NCBI RefSeq assembly: GCF_005048155.1
Contig: NZ_SUMB01000003.1
Location: 822,302-886,301, forward strand
Reading direction: 5' to 3'
Source: Streptomyces piniterrae
GTDB taxonomy: Bacteria > Actinomycetota > Actinomycetes > Streptomycetales > Streptomycetaceae
DNA length: 64,000 nt
Shown here piece by piece: positions 17,180-24,297 of the stretch; the first letter of the stretch is position 1; each line of letters begins with the position of its first letter. The notes beneath the pieces were generated by a model. The model had not been told where the DNA came from and ran no database searches. It was given only the letters and a program-made list of their open reading frames with translations. Made by a program: the position numbers and the translations under genes.

Positions 17180-18025
17180 ATGTCACGCACATCGCCGTCC
17201 CGAATATCGCCGTCCCGCATATCGCCGGCGCGCCTCTCGCCGTCGCGTCTCTCGCCCGTATCGCTGCTCAAGAACCGCGCCAGCCTCACCCACAAAATCG
17301 GCTACGCGGTCCGCAATCCGGCACGCATCACCCCGTACGTGAAGCGCACCGCACGGGACACCTGGCTGCGCCTCAAGCACCCGGACCATGTGGACTACTA
17401 CCGCGCGGTGATGGCCTCCGACACCGGCCGCAACCCGGAAGCCGCGGTCGGCAGCCGCAGCCATGAACGCTGGCTGGCGCTGGGCGAGATGCAGTTCGCC
17501 TACCTGACGGAGCACGGCCTCAAGCCCGGCCACCGGATGCTCGACATCGGCTGCGGTAACCTCCGGGCGGGCTGGCGCTTCATCGCCCACCTCGACAGCG
17601 GCAACTACTACGGCATCGACATTTCGCCAGATATCCTGATATCGGCGAAGCGGACCCTGACGACGTACGAACTCCAGGACAAGCTCCCGCACCTGACGAT
17701 CACTCAGGACCTCAAGCTGGACTTCCTCCCGGCCGGCCACTTCGACGTCGTCCACGCGCACAGCGTCTTCTCGCACTCGCCGATCCACGTCATCGAGGAA
17801 TGCCTCGCGCACGTCGGCCGAATCCTGGCGCCCGGCGGCTTCTTCGACTTCACCTTCGACCGCACCGAGGGCGCCGAACACCAGGTGCTGCGCGAGGACT
17901 TCTACTACCGCACCGAGACCCTGCTGAACCTGGCCCGTAAGTACGGCCTGGAGGCCCGCTTCATGGACGACTGGGAAAAGCGCCCGCACGGCCAGTCCAA
18001 GATCCGCGTCAACAACCCGACCTGA
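17180..18025 (+). CDS. Class I SAM-dependent methyltransferase
   Basis: 281-residue methyltransferase. Motif I is RMLDIGCGNLRAGWRF (about 120-135), the acidic strand is YYGIDISPDILISAKR, and motif post-I/III is seen in LKLDFLPAGHFDVVHAHSVFSH. The substrate is not evident; similar proteins occur near cell-envelope and natural-product genes. Residues 8-27 are a run of SRISP/ARLSP/SRLSP pentapeptides encoded by an imperfect tandem DNA repeat, and the following 40 residues are basic (KNRASLTHKIGYAVRNP). The ATG at 17180 follows GAAGGTCCGCC. No signal peptide is seen. It lies immediately downstream of the operator-like repeats and ends convergently with nnaR, where two copies of a CCTACGTCCTC-containing unit fill the gap. 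Confidence 0.85.
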   Translation: MSRTSPSRISPSRISPARLSPSRLSPVSLLKNRASLTHKIGYAVRNPARITPYVKRTARDTWLRLKHPDHVDYYRAVMASDTGRNPEAAVGSRSHERWLALGEMQFAYLTEHGLKPGHRMLDIGCGNLRAGWRFIAHLDSGNYYGIDISPDILISAKRTLTTYELQDKLPHLTITQDLKLDFLPAGHFDVVHAHSVFSHSPIHVIEECLAHVGRILAPGGFFDFTFDRTEGAEHQVLREDFYYRTETLLNLARKYGLEARFMDDWEKRPHGQSKIRVNNPT

Positions 18026-18143
18026 GCCGCATCCCCTCCCACCGGCGCCCTACGTCCTCGCCCCCGGCGCCCTACGTCCTCCCCCGTTGGCTACGCCCTC
18101 ACCCCCCGCGGTACGCGCCCCCCGGTGCGTACCCGCCCCCGCC

Positions 18144-19433
18144 TCACACCCCGCTGTACTTGTTCGTGTCCGCATGCGCGTCCAGCGACAGCCGGTATCC
18201 CCGCTTGACGACCGTCTGGATCAGCTTCGGCGCGCCCAGCGCCACCCGCAGCCGGGCCATCGCCGTCTCCACCGCATGCTCGTCCCGCCCCGCCCCCGGC
18301 AGCGCCCGCAGCAGGTCCGCGCGCGACACCACCCAGCCGGGCCGGCGGGCCAGCGCGCGCAGCAGCGCCATCCCGGCCGGCGGCACCGGCCGCAGCTCAC
18401 CGTCCACCACGACCGCATGCCCACGGATCTCCAGCCGCCGCCCGGCGACCGGCAACGACCGCACCCGGCCCGGGAGTTCCCGGCACAGCAGCTGCACCAG
18501 CGGCCCGAGCCGGAAGCGCTCCGGCTGGAGCGTCGGGACGTCGTACCCCTGGAGCGGCAGCGCCGTGACCGGCCCGACGCACACCGGCAGTACGTCCTGC
18601 CGCAGCGCCTCCAGCACCTCGTCCCGGATGCCGCGCTCCTCCGCGCGCCGCAGCCATGACGCGGCCGCCGGCGCGCTGGTGAAGGTCACCGCGTCCACCC
18701 CGCGGCTCAGCACCGCGTCGAGCAGCCGGTCCACCGGCCCTATGTCCTCCGGCGGCATCCACCGGTAGACGGGCACGCCGACGACCTCCGCGCCACCGGC
18801 ACGCAGCGCCTCGACGAACCCGGGCAGCGGCTCCCCGTGCAGCTGTACGGCGACCCGGCGCCCGGACACGCCTTCCTCCAGCAGCCGGTCCAGTACCTCC
18901 GCCATCGACTCGGACGCCGGCGACCACTTCTCGGTCAGCCCGGCCGCCCGGATCGCACCGCGCACCTTCGGGCCGCGCGCCAGCAGCTCCACCCCGGACA
19001 GCCGGGCCAGCAGCTCCTCGCCGAACCCCCACCCCTCGGCGGCCTCGATCCAGCCGCGGAACCCGATGGCGGTGGTCGCCACGACGACGTCCGGCGCGTC
19101 CTCGATCAGCGATCTGGTCACCTCAAGCAGCTCGGCATCGTCCGGGAGCGGCACGATGCGCAGCGCGGGCGCGTGCAGCACCTGGCCGCCGCGCCGCTCC
19201 AGCAGCGTGCCCAGCTCCTCGGCACGGCGGGCCGCGGTCACGCCGACGGTGAACCCGTCGAGCGGGCGCACGGCCGGCGCCGACGCGGGCGTGGGCGCGG
19301 CCGGCTGGGGCTGCTCCTCGTGCCCCTGCGACCCGTGGTCCTGCGCAGCGCGGCCCTGCCCCCCGTGGGCTTGCTCGCCGTGGCCTTGCGCGTCGTGGAT
19401 CGGCTCCCCGTGAATCTGCTGCTGATCGATCAT
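18144..19433 (-). CDS. nnaR: Nitrate/nitrite assimilation regulator NnaR (HemD-like domain fused to OmpR-type winged helix)
   Basis: 429-residue regulator. Residues 1-55 are His/Gln/Gly-rich and low complexity. Residues about 57-305 (DGFTVGVTAARRAEELGTLLERRGG onward) have the uroporphyrinogen-III synthase fold, including VDAVTFTSAPAAASWL. The C-terminal ~95 residues are an OmpR-type winged helix (MALLRALARRPGWVVSRADLL...VETAMARLRVALG...IQTVVKRGYRLSL). This architecture beside narK matches NnaR of S. coelicolor, an activator of nitrate/nitrite assimilation; a role in haem synthesis is unlikely because the HemD domain is used as a sensor in that family. The ATG at 19431-19433 is chosen at the start of the His/Gln-rich leader; its Shine-Dalgarno sequence is weak. 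Confidence 0.88.
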   Translation of the reverse strand: MIDQQQIHGEPIHDAQGHGEQAHGGQGRAAQDHGSQGHEEQPQPAAPTPASAPAVRPLDGFTVGVTAARRAEELGTLLERRGGQVLHAPALRIVPLPDDAELLEVTRSLIEDAPDVVVATTAIGFRGWIEAAEGWGFGEELLARLSGVELLARGPKVRGAIRAAGLTEKWSPASESMAEVLDRLLEEGVSGRRVAVQLHGEPLPGFVEALRAGGAEVVGVPVYRWMPPEDIGPVDRLLDAVLSRGVDAVTFTSAPAAASWLRRAEERGIRDEVLEALRQDVLPVCVGPVTALPLQGYDVPTLQPERFRLGPLVQLLCRELPGRVRSLPVAGRRLEIRGHAVVVDGELRPVPPAGMALLRALARRPGWVVSRADLLRALPGAGRDEHAVETAMARLRVALGAPKLIQTVVKRGYRLSLDAHADTNKYSGV

Positions 19434-19512
19434 GATCGTCCCGCTCCGCCCAGAGTGGTGTGGTGCATGGTGCTCCTCGTCCCGCCGCGGCTCTGGCGGT
19501 ACGAGGCCCGGC

Positions 19513-19627
19513 CGGACTCTGGTGAGTCCGGACGAGGCACGACCGGGCTCCGATGAGTCCGGACGAGGTCCTGTCGGGCTCTGGTGAGTCCGGCAGGACA
19601 GGCCCTGAGAGGCCCGGACAGGACCTC
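19513..19627. repeat. 31-bp-period array of three hairpins plus flanking inverted repeat, upstream of nnaR
   Basis: Three 7-bp stem, 4-nt loop hairpins of the form CGGrCTC-N4-GAGTCCG occur at 19513-19530, 19544-19561 and 19575-19592, exactly 31 bp apart. A perfect 11-bp inverted repeat, GAGGTCCTGTC (19565-19575) and GACAGGACCTC (19617-19627), overlaps the last unit. The array lies 80-195 bp upstream of nnaR, within the 473-bp narK-nnaR gap, so it would be in the nnaR leader if transcription starts further upstream. Confidence 0.75.
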
Positions 19628-19693
19628 GGCCCACTGTTCGCGCGCCTCGCTCACTGCCTGCTGCTCACTGCCTGCTCGCCGCCTCCTCCTCGA

Positions 19694-19734
19694 CTTCCTA
19701 ATTACGGCAACAATTACGGAGAGTGATTCATTCC
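19694..19734 (-). repeat. 41-bp AT-rich repeat, copy 1 (nnaR upstream region)
   Basis: Read on the minus strand, this 41-bp sequence matches 40003-40043 at 37 of 41 positions, with an uninterrupted identical core of 27 bp. It contains a direct repeat TTACGG-N6-TTACGG on the plus strand (19702-19719) and an imperfect palindrome AATTAC-N5-GTGATT (19712-19728). It is 261-301 bp upstream of the nnaR ATG. Tandem half-sites with about one helical turn spacing are typical for OmpR-type regulators, but no regulator is proven. Confidence 0.8.
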
Positions 19735-19906
19735 CACGCTCTGTTGTCGAATCGAACCGTCGAGTCCAACCGTCCGGTCGCATGTCGAACCATCCGGTCG
19801 TATGAGGAGGACCGAGCCTGGGACCGAGCCTGTCAACAGCACATGACAGGCACGGTCCCTCAACATTTCCCGACTGTTACGTAGGCTCGCTGCGCCGAGG
19901 CCCGCG

Positions 19907-21286
19907 TCACACCTCGGCGAACACCGGCCGCCGCGACTCCTCGCCCGCCCCGGCCGCATCCGCCTCGGCCGCGACCGGTGCGCGCCCCGCCCGCCGCAGG
20001 TATACGGCCCAGGTCACACCCACGCACAGGGCGTAGTAGGCCAGGAAGGAGACAAACGCCGGGGTCCCGGAACCCGTCGTCATGAACGACTGCCGGAAGG
20101 CGAGGTTGATGCCCAGGCCGCCGAGCGCACCGACCGCGCCGATCAGCCCCATGGACGCACCCGAGAGCCGGCGCCCGTAGGACGCGGCCTCTTCACCGGA
20201 CAGGCCCATGCGCTGCGCCTTGGCCTGGAAGATGCCGGGGATCATCTTGAACGTGGAGCCGTTGCCCAGACCGGTCAGCACGAACAGCGAGATGAAGCCG
20301 ACCAGGAAGATCGGCAGCGACTTCTGCGCCGAGGCGTAGATCACGACGAGCGTGGCAGCGCCCATCGCCACGTAGTTCCACAGGGAGATCCGCGCCCCGC
20401 CGAAGCGGTCCGCGAGCTTGCCGCCGACCGGCCGGATCAGCGAGCCGAGCAGCGGCCCGATGAAGGTGAGCGACGCGGCCTGCAGCGGCGTCTGCGCGAA
20501 CTGGTTCTGCAGCACCAGCCCGAACGCGAAGCTGTAGCCGATGAAGGACCCGAAGGTGCCGATGTACAGCACCGCCATGATCCAGGTGTGCGCGTCACGG
20601 GCCGCGTCCTTGGCCGCGCCGGTGTCGTTCTTCACCGGCGCGAGGTTGTCCATGAACAGCGCACAGAGCACCGCCGAGACGACCGCCAGCGGGATGTAGA
20701 CCCCCAGCACGATGTGCGGCTGCGTGGCACCCGCCGTGCCGATGACCAGCAGTCCGACCAGCTGGATGACCGGTACGCCGATGTTGCCGCCACCGGCGTT
20801 CAGGCCCAGCGCCCACCCCTTCTTCCGCAGCGGGTAGAAGGCGTTGATGTTGGTCATCGAGGAGGCGAAGTTACCGCCGCCGACCCCGGCGAGCGCCGCG
20901 ACCAGGATGAACGTGCTGTACGACGTGCCCGGCTCGATCACCACCCAGGCTGCGATGGTGGGCACCAGCAGCATCAGCGCGCTGATGATCGTCCAGTTAC
21001 GCCCGCCGAACTTCGCCACCGCGAAGGTGTACGGCACCCGCAGCACACCGCCGACCAGGGTCGGCACCGCGACCAGGAAGAACTTGTCGGCCGGGTCGAA
21101 CCCGTACTCCGGCCCCATGAACAGCACCATCACCGACCACAGGCTCCACACGGAGAACCCGATGTGCTCGGAAAGCACCGAGAAGATCAGATTCCGCCGC
21201 GCGATCTTCTCGCCTTTTTCCTGCCAGAACCCCTCGTCCTCCGGATCCCACTCCTGGATCCATCGGCCTCCCTCACGCCCGGACAT
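19907..21286 (-). CDS. narK: NarK-type nitrate/nitrite transporter
   Basis: 459-residue major facilitator with about 12 hydrophobic segments. The nitrate/nitrite porter signatures are present: GVGGGNFASSMTNINAFYP and GWALGLNAGGGNIGV, with the conserved Gly-rich turns, and an Arg in LVGGVLRVPYTFAV expected to bind the anion. It imports nitrate or exports nitrite at the cytoplasmic membrane. The N-terminal cytoplasmic stretch (IQEWDPEDEGFWQEKGEKIARRN) is typical for actinobacterial members. It is transcribed ahead of nnaR on the same strand, with a 473-bp gap that probably carries a separate nnaR promoter. A GlnR-box-like sequence lies about 90 bp upstream. Confidence 0.92.
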   Translation of the reverse strand: MSGREGGRWIQEWDPEDEGFWQEKGEKIARRNLIFSVLSEHIGFSVWSLWSVMVLFMGPEYGFDPADKFFLVAVPTLVGGVLRVPYTFAVAKFGGRNWTIISALMLLVPTIAAWVVIEPGTSYSTFILVAALAGVGGGNFASSMTNINAFYPLRKKGWALGLNAGGGNIGVPVIQLVGLLVIGTAGATQPHIVLGVYIPLAVVSAVLCALFMDNLAPVKNDTGAAKDAARDAHTWIMAVLYIGTFGSFIGYSFAFGLVLQNQFAQTPLQAASLTFIGPLLGSLIRPVGGKLADRFGGARISLWNYVAMGAATLVVIYASAQKSLPIFLVGFISLFVLTGLGNGSTFKMIPGIFQAKAQRMGLSGEEAASYGRRLSGASMGLIGAVGALGGLGINLAFRQSFMTTGSGTPAFVSFLAYYALCVGVTWAVYLRRAGRAPVAAEADAAGAGEESRRPVFAEV

Positions 21287-21355
21287 CGCGCCTCCCGATC
21301 AGCAGCCCCGGCTGCCCGTGCGGCAGCACCCTCGCTTCGAAGTTAGGGACGGCGC

Positions 21356-21397
21356 GTTTCCGGCCCGTGGCGGGAAGTGACCGCCGCGAAACCTTGC
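21356..21397. promoter_or_regulatory. GlnR-box-like sites upstream of narK
   Basis: On the plus strand, 21377-21392 reads GTGAC-N6-GAAAC, an exact fit to the streptomycete GlnR pattern gTnAc-N6-GaAAc. After another six bases comes CTCAC (21399-21403), close to a further a-site. On the minus strand 21371-21356 reads GCCAC-N6-GAAAC, one mismatch from the same pattern. The sites are 70-106 bp upstream of the narK ATG, a position suited to activation during nitrogen limitation. Confidence 0.6.
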
Positions 21398-21501
21398 TCT
21401 CACGGGGCGGTGTGGTGTGCGGTGAGGGTGCGACCCGTACCCAGAGAGAGTACGAGTGCACGGACGGTCACGATGGCCGTCACAGGGGGAGTGGGTAGGG
21501 C

Positions 21502-22317
21502 ATGAAACCAATGAACAGGCAGTCCGCGAACACTGAAGTCCTCGGCGCGATCATGGCGCTGTTCCGCGTCAATGCCGGACTCACGCAAGGTGAACTGGGG
21601 AAACGCGCGGGCGCGTCCGAGCAGACGATCGGGTCGATCGAGCAGGGGCGGCGGCCGCTGCTGCCGCACCTGGCGGAGAAGATCGACGAGGTGCTACGTA
21701 CGGGTGGGGCGCTGGCGGTGGGAGTGGAGAGGCTGCCGAAGCGGGAGAAGTTTCCGGTTTGGGCCGAGGACTTTATGAACCGCGAGCAGGAGGCCATTTC
21801 GCTCTGCTGGTTCGAGAACGGCGTCATCCCCAGCCTGCTCCAGACCGAGGACTACGCGCGCGCCACGTTCCGTTGCAGCATTCCGCCCCTCAACGAAGAC
21901 GAGATCGAGCAGCGGGTCGCGGCCCGTCTGGAACGCCAGCAGATCCTGCACAAGCAGCGGCCGGTTAATGCCAGCTTCGTAATCTCCGAGGCGATGCTGC
22001 TCGCTCGCCTCGGCGGCGTCCGTGTCATGCGCGATCAGCTCCGACACCTTCGTGAATGCGCCGACCTCCCCGGTGTCTCGATCCAGGTCCTGCCGCTCAG
22101 CTGCGAGGCTCACGCAGGGCTCGCGGGACCATTCGTACTCCTGGAGACCCCGGACCATGAGCACCTCGCCTACACCGAGATCCACCGCAGCAGCGAGCTT
22201 CACGCCGACCCCGACTACGTCAGCATCCTCACTCAGAAGTATGGAATGCTGAGGATGCAGGCCCTCAACGCAGAGGAAACCAAGGGCCTGCTGGAGCGGC
22301 TGCTAGGAGAGCAATGA
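21502..22317 (+). CDS. XRE-family helix-turn-helix regulator with DUF5753 domain
   Basis: 271-residue regulator of the type that streptomycetes carry in dozens of copies (WhiJ-like). The helix-turn-helix lies at about 15-70 (MALFRVNAGLTQGELGKRAGASEQTIGSIEQGRRP). The DUF5753 part follows from about residue 85, with FENGVIPSLLQTEDYARATF and PGVSIQVLPLSCEAHAGLAGPFVLLE. Such proteins are normally paired with a small DUF397 protein, and here the DUF397 gene starts within its stop region (22314, ATGA overlap), so the two are coupled. The ligand and target are unknown. The ATG at 21502 follows GTAGGGC. It is divergent from narK, with 215 bp between them. Confidence 0.92.
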   Translation: MKPMNRQSANTEVLGAIMALFRVNAGLTQGELGKRAGASEQTIGSIEQGRRPLLPHLAEKIDEVLRTGGALAVGVERLPKREKFPVWAEDFMNREQEAISLCWFENGVIPSLLQTEDYARATFRCSIPPLNEDEIEQRVAARLERQQILHKQRPVNASFVISEAMLLARLGGVRVMRDQLRHLRECADLPGVSIQVLPLSCEAHAGLAGPFVLLETPDHEHLAYTEIHRSSELHADPDYVSILTQKYGMLRMQALNAEETKGLLERLLGEQ

Positions 22318-22580
22318 CCAACCTGAAATGGTTCAAGTCCAGCTACAGCAGCGACGAAGGCGGCGCCTGCATCGAAGTCGCCTACGACTGGCGGAAGTCG
22401 AGCTACAGCAGCGGCGAAGGCGGCGCCTGCATCGAAGTCTCCGCCCACCCCACCACCGTCCATGTCCGTGACTCCAAGGACCCGGACGGGCCGCACCTGG
22501 ACCTCTCCCCCGCCGCCTGGGCGGAGTTCACCGCGTTCGCGGCGGACGCAGCTGCCGCCGCAGCCGCAACGGGCGCGTAA
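22314..22580 (+). CDS. DUF397 protein with a duplicated core
   Basis: 88-residue DUF397 protein, the usual partner of XRE/DUF5753 regulators (BldB-like group). The conserved SSYS-EGGACIEV motif occurs twice because residues 6-25 are repeated as residues 26-45: 22329-22388 and 22389-22448 are near-identical 60-bp units. The rest, VHVRDSKDPDGPHLDLSPAAWAEFTAF, is the standard C-terminal half. Ordinary family members have a single motif and are about 60-70 residues, so this copy looks like a recent in-frame tandem duplication. It is translated from an ATG overlapping the regulator stop and ends only 6 bp from the convergent lipoprotein gene. Confidence 0.9.
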   Translation: MTNLKWFKSSYSSDEGGACIEVAYDWRKSSYSSGEGGACIEVSAHPTTVHVRDSKDPDGPHLDLSPAAWAEFTAFAADAAAAAAATGA

Positions 22581-22586
22581 CCGGGG

Positions 22587-23123
22587 CTACTCGGCAACTT
22601 CCTTGGGCGGGCTCATCCAGACGACGTCCTCGCAGATGTTCATCTGGGCCCGCCTGCCCGCCTCGTCCCGAGCGGTTATCGGCCGTCCGTATCCCGTGTC
22701 GCGCGGCGCGCCGACCACCGCCGTGTCGTTGCTGACGAGGCAGCCCTCGGGCTGTGTGGCCCGGTCGGAGTCCTTGTAGCGCAGTGCGGTCGTCACCGTG
22801 CCGCCGCGCCGCAGGTCTATGGGCATGGTCTGGCCGCGCCCCTTGCCGTCGGACATGGGGCCCTTGCCGACGTGGACCGCGAAGACCGGGAAGCCGCGGA
22901 AGACACACGCTCCCGGGCCCTTGTTGATGCTGGACAGCCGCGCATCACGCTGTGCGCTGTGCGGCTTCTTCTTCAGCAGGGTGAGTTTCCAGCGCAGGTT
23001 CTTCGTCGTGCAGTCGGCGTGCAGGGCGGCCATGCGTGGTGAGCCGCAGCCGATGAGTCCCAGGCCTAGGGTGACGGTCAAAGTGAGCGCGGCCGTCGCC
23101 GCGAGTAGTGATCGTCGACGCAC
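22587..23123 (-). CDS. Lipoprotein, DUF4232-like
   Basis: 178-residue secreted lipoprotein. The N-terminus MRRRSLLAATAAL...LGLIGCGS has a basic start, hydrophobic core and lipobox with Cys26, so it should be lipidated and tethered outside the membrane. The remainder, with CTTKNLRWKLTLL and GACVFRGFPVFAVHVG, fits the DUF4232 domain of actinobacteria, whose function is unknown. Cys residues in CTTKN, ACVF, GCLV and NICED may form disulfides. I take the GTG at 23123, directly after GGGGGAGTC, as start; the frame is open upstream to 23297 but would bury the signal peptide. It is convergent with the DUF397 gene at 6 bp distance. Confidence 0.78.
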   Translation of the reverse strand: MRRRSLLAATAALTLTVTLGLGLIGCGSPRMAALHADCTTKNLRWKLTLLKKKPHSAQRDARLSSINKGPGACVFRGFPVFAVHVGKGPMSDGKGRGQTMPIDLRRGGTVTTALRYKDSDRATQPEGCLVSNDTAVVGAPRDTGYGRPITARDEAGRRAQMNICEDVVWMSPPKEVAE

Positions 23124-23205
23124 GACTCCCCCTGTTCGTTCCGCGTAAGATTCCCTGCCGTTAAGGAAGGGTTTCGCGGGCTCGGGGTTGCCTGAGGGCC
23201 CGAAA

Positions 23206-24177
23206 TCAGCGCAGGCCCATTGCCGTGGCGTCCGTTTCCGGCAGCCACCAGTCGGATTCGGGTTTCGCCAACCAGGCGTCTTTTTCGCCGAGTTCACGTG
23301 CGGCGGCGCGCAGCGCGTCGAGTCCGGGGTGGCGTAGCCCGCGTCGCCACACCATGGCGATCGGGGAGAGCGGTACGGGGTCGACGAGGGGCCGTAGCAC
23401 CATTCCCGGTACGTCGATGAATTCGACGCTGGCCAGTACCGCCCATCCCTGTTTGCGTACCACGCGGGTGAATTCGCGGGAGCCGTCGATTTCCGGGAAC
23501 GGTGCGGCCATCGCGATGCCCCGGCCTTCGAAGAGGCGGGCGGCCAGGTCCGTCCATTCGGCGGTCTGGGGGTTTCCGGCGCCGGCGTAGAGCGTTTCGC
23601 CGGCGAGTTCGGCGAGCGGGACGGTGGTGCGGGCGGCCAGCCGGTGGTTCTCGTCGAGCAGTACGGTCATGGGCTCCAGTCGGACGGGCTGGTGGTCGAG
23701 TTCGGCCCGTACGGTGTGCGGCAGTGCGGCGAAGCGTCCGAAGGAGACGTCCAGGCGTCCGGCCAGGAGTTCGCCGGCCGCGCCGGTCAGGCCGCTGTGG
23801 AAGCGGGCGACCAGTTCGCAGCTGTCCGGTAGCCGGCGGCGGGCGTCCTCCAGCACTCGGTGCGCGGTGCCGATCGGCACGCCGACGTCGACCAGCAGCG
23901 GTCGCTCGGGGTCCGCGCGGAAGGCGGCCGCCAGCTCGTCGTGTGCCGCCAACACCCGCTGTGCGTAGGGGAGCAGGCGTTCGCCTTCCGCGGTGAGGGC
24001 GACCTGGCGTGTGGTGCGGACGAACAGGTCGGCTCCCAGCTCCCGTTCCAGGCGTCGGATGTCGCGGCTCAGTGCCTGCTGGGCGGTGTACAGGCGGGCG
24101 GCGGCGCGGGTGAAGTGGAGTTCGTCGGCGACGGCGGTGAAGGCGCGCAGCAGCCGGGGGTCTATGTCGTACGGCAC
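23206..24177 (-). CDS. LysR-family transcriptional regulator
   Basis: 323-residue LysR-type regulator. The N-terminal helix-turn-helix is DPRLLRAFTAVADELHFTRAAARLYTAQQALSRDIRRLERELG, and the remaining ~230 residues form the ligand-binding domain (PLLVDVGVPIGTAHRVLEDARR onward). Ligand unknown. The GTG at 24177 with AGGA seven nucleotides upstream is preferred to the upstream in-frame start at 24228, which would add 17 residues not found in the family. It is divergent from an MFS transporter gene, the common arrangement in which the regulator controls the exporter, and a palindromic sequence lies between them. Confidence 0.92.
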   Translation of the reverse strand: MPYDIDPRLLRAFTAVADELHFTRAAARLYTAQQALSRDIRRLERELGADLFVRTTRQVALTAEGERLLPYAQRVLAAHDELAAAFRADPERPLLVDVGVPIGTAHRVLEDARRRLPDSCELVARFHSGLTGAAGELLAGRLDVSFGRFAALPHTVRAELDHQPVRLEPMTVLLDENHRLAARTTVPLAELAGETLYAGAGNPQTAEWTDLAARLFEGRGIAMAAPFPEIDGSREFTRVVRKQGWAVLASVEFIDVPGMVLRPLVDPVPLSPIAMVWRRGLRHPGLDALRAAARELGEKDAWLAKPESDWWLPETDATAMGLR

Positions 24178-24215
24178 GGGCTCATCCTGGCACTGAACGG
24201 CGCGCGGGACTGCTT

Positions 24216-24247
24216 GCCGAATTGACAACGCAGGTGCGTGAATTGGC
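24216..24247. promoter_or_regulatory. Palindromic site between lysR and MFS genes
   Basis: ACGCA-GG-TGCGT (24228-24239) is a perfect inverted repeat. It is flanked by GCCGAATT (24216-24223) and GAATTGGC (24240-24247), near-mirror images offset by a few bases. The site is 39 bp upstream of the LysR start and 51 bp upstream of the MFS start, as expected for a LysR-type operator in a divergent promoter. Confidence 0.55.
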
Positions 24248-24297
24248 GCTGATCAGGTGTTGGACGTGCGGTGGGTGCTGCCGCGACCGTAGAGGGC

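Noticed and set aside
16951..17295. An N-terminal extension of the CGNR regulator through the operator region
   Set aside because: The extension is unconserved in character, consists of repeated DGD/RDM units, and the downstream ATG has a strong ribosome-binding site.
18144..19433. A haem-pathway uroporphyrinogen-III synthase
   Set aside because: The C-terminal OmpR-type winged helix and the adjacent narK identify it as the NnaR regulator; no other haem genes are present.
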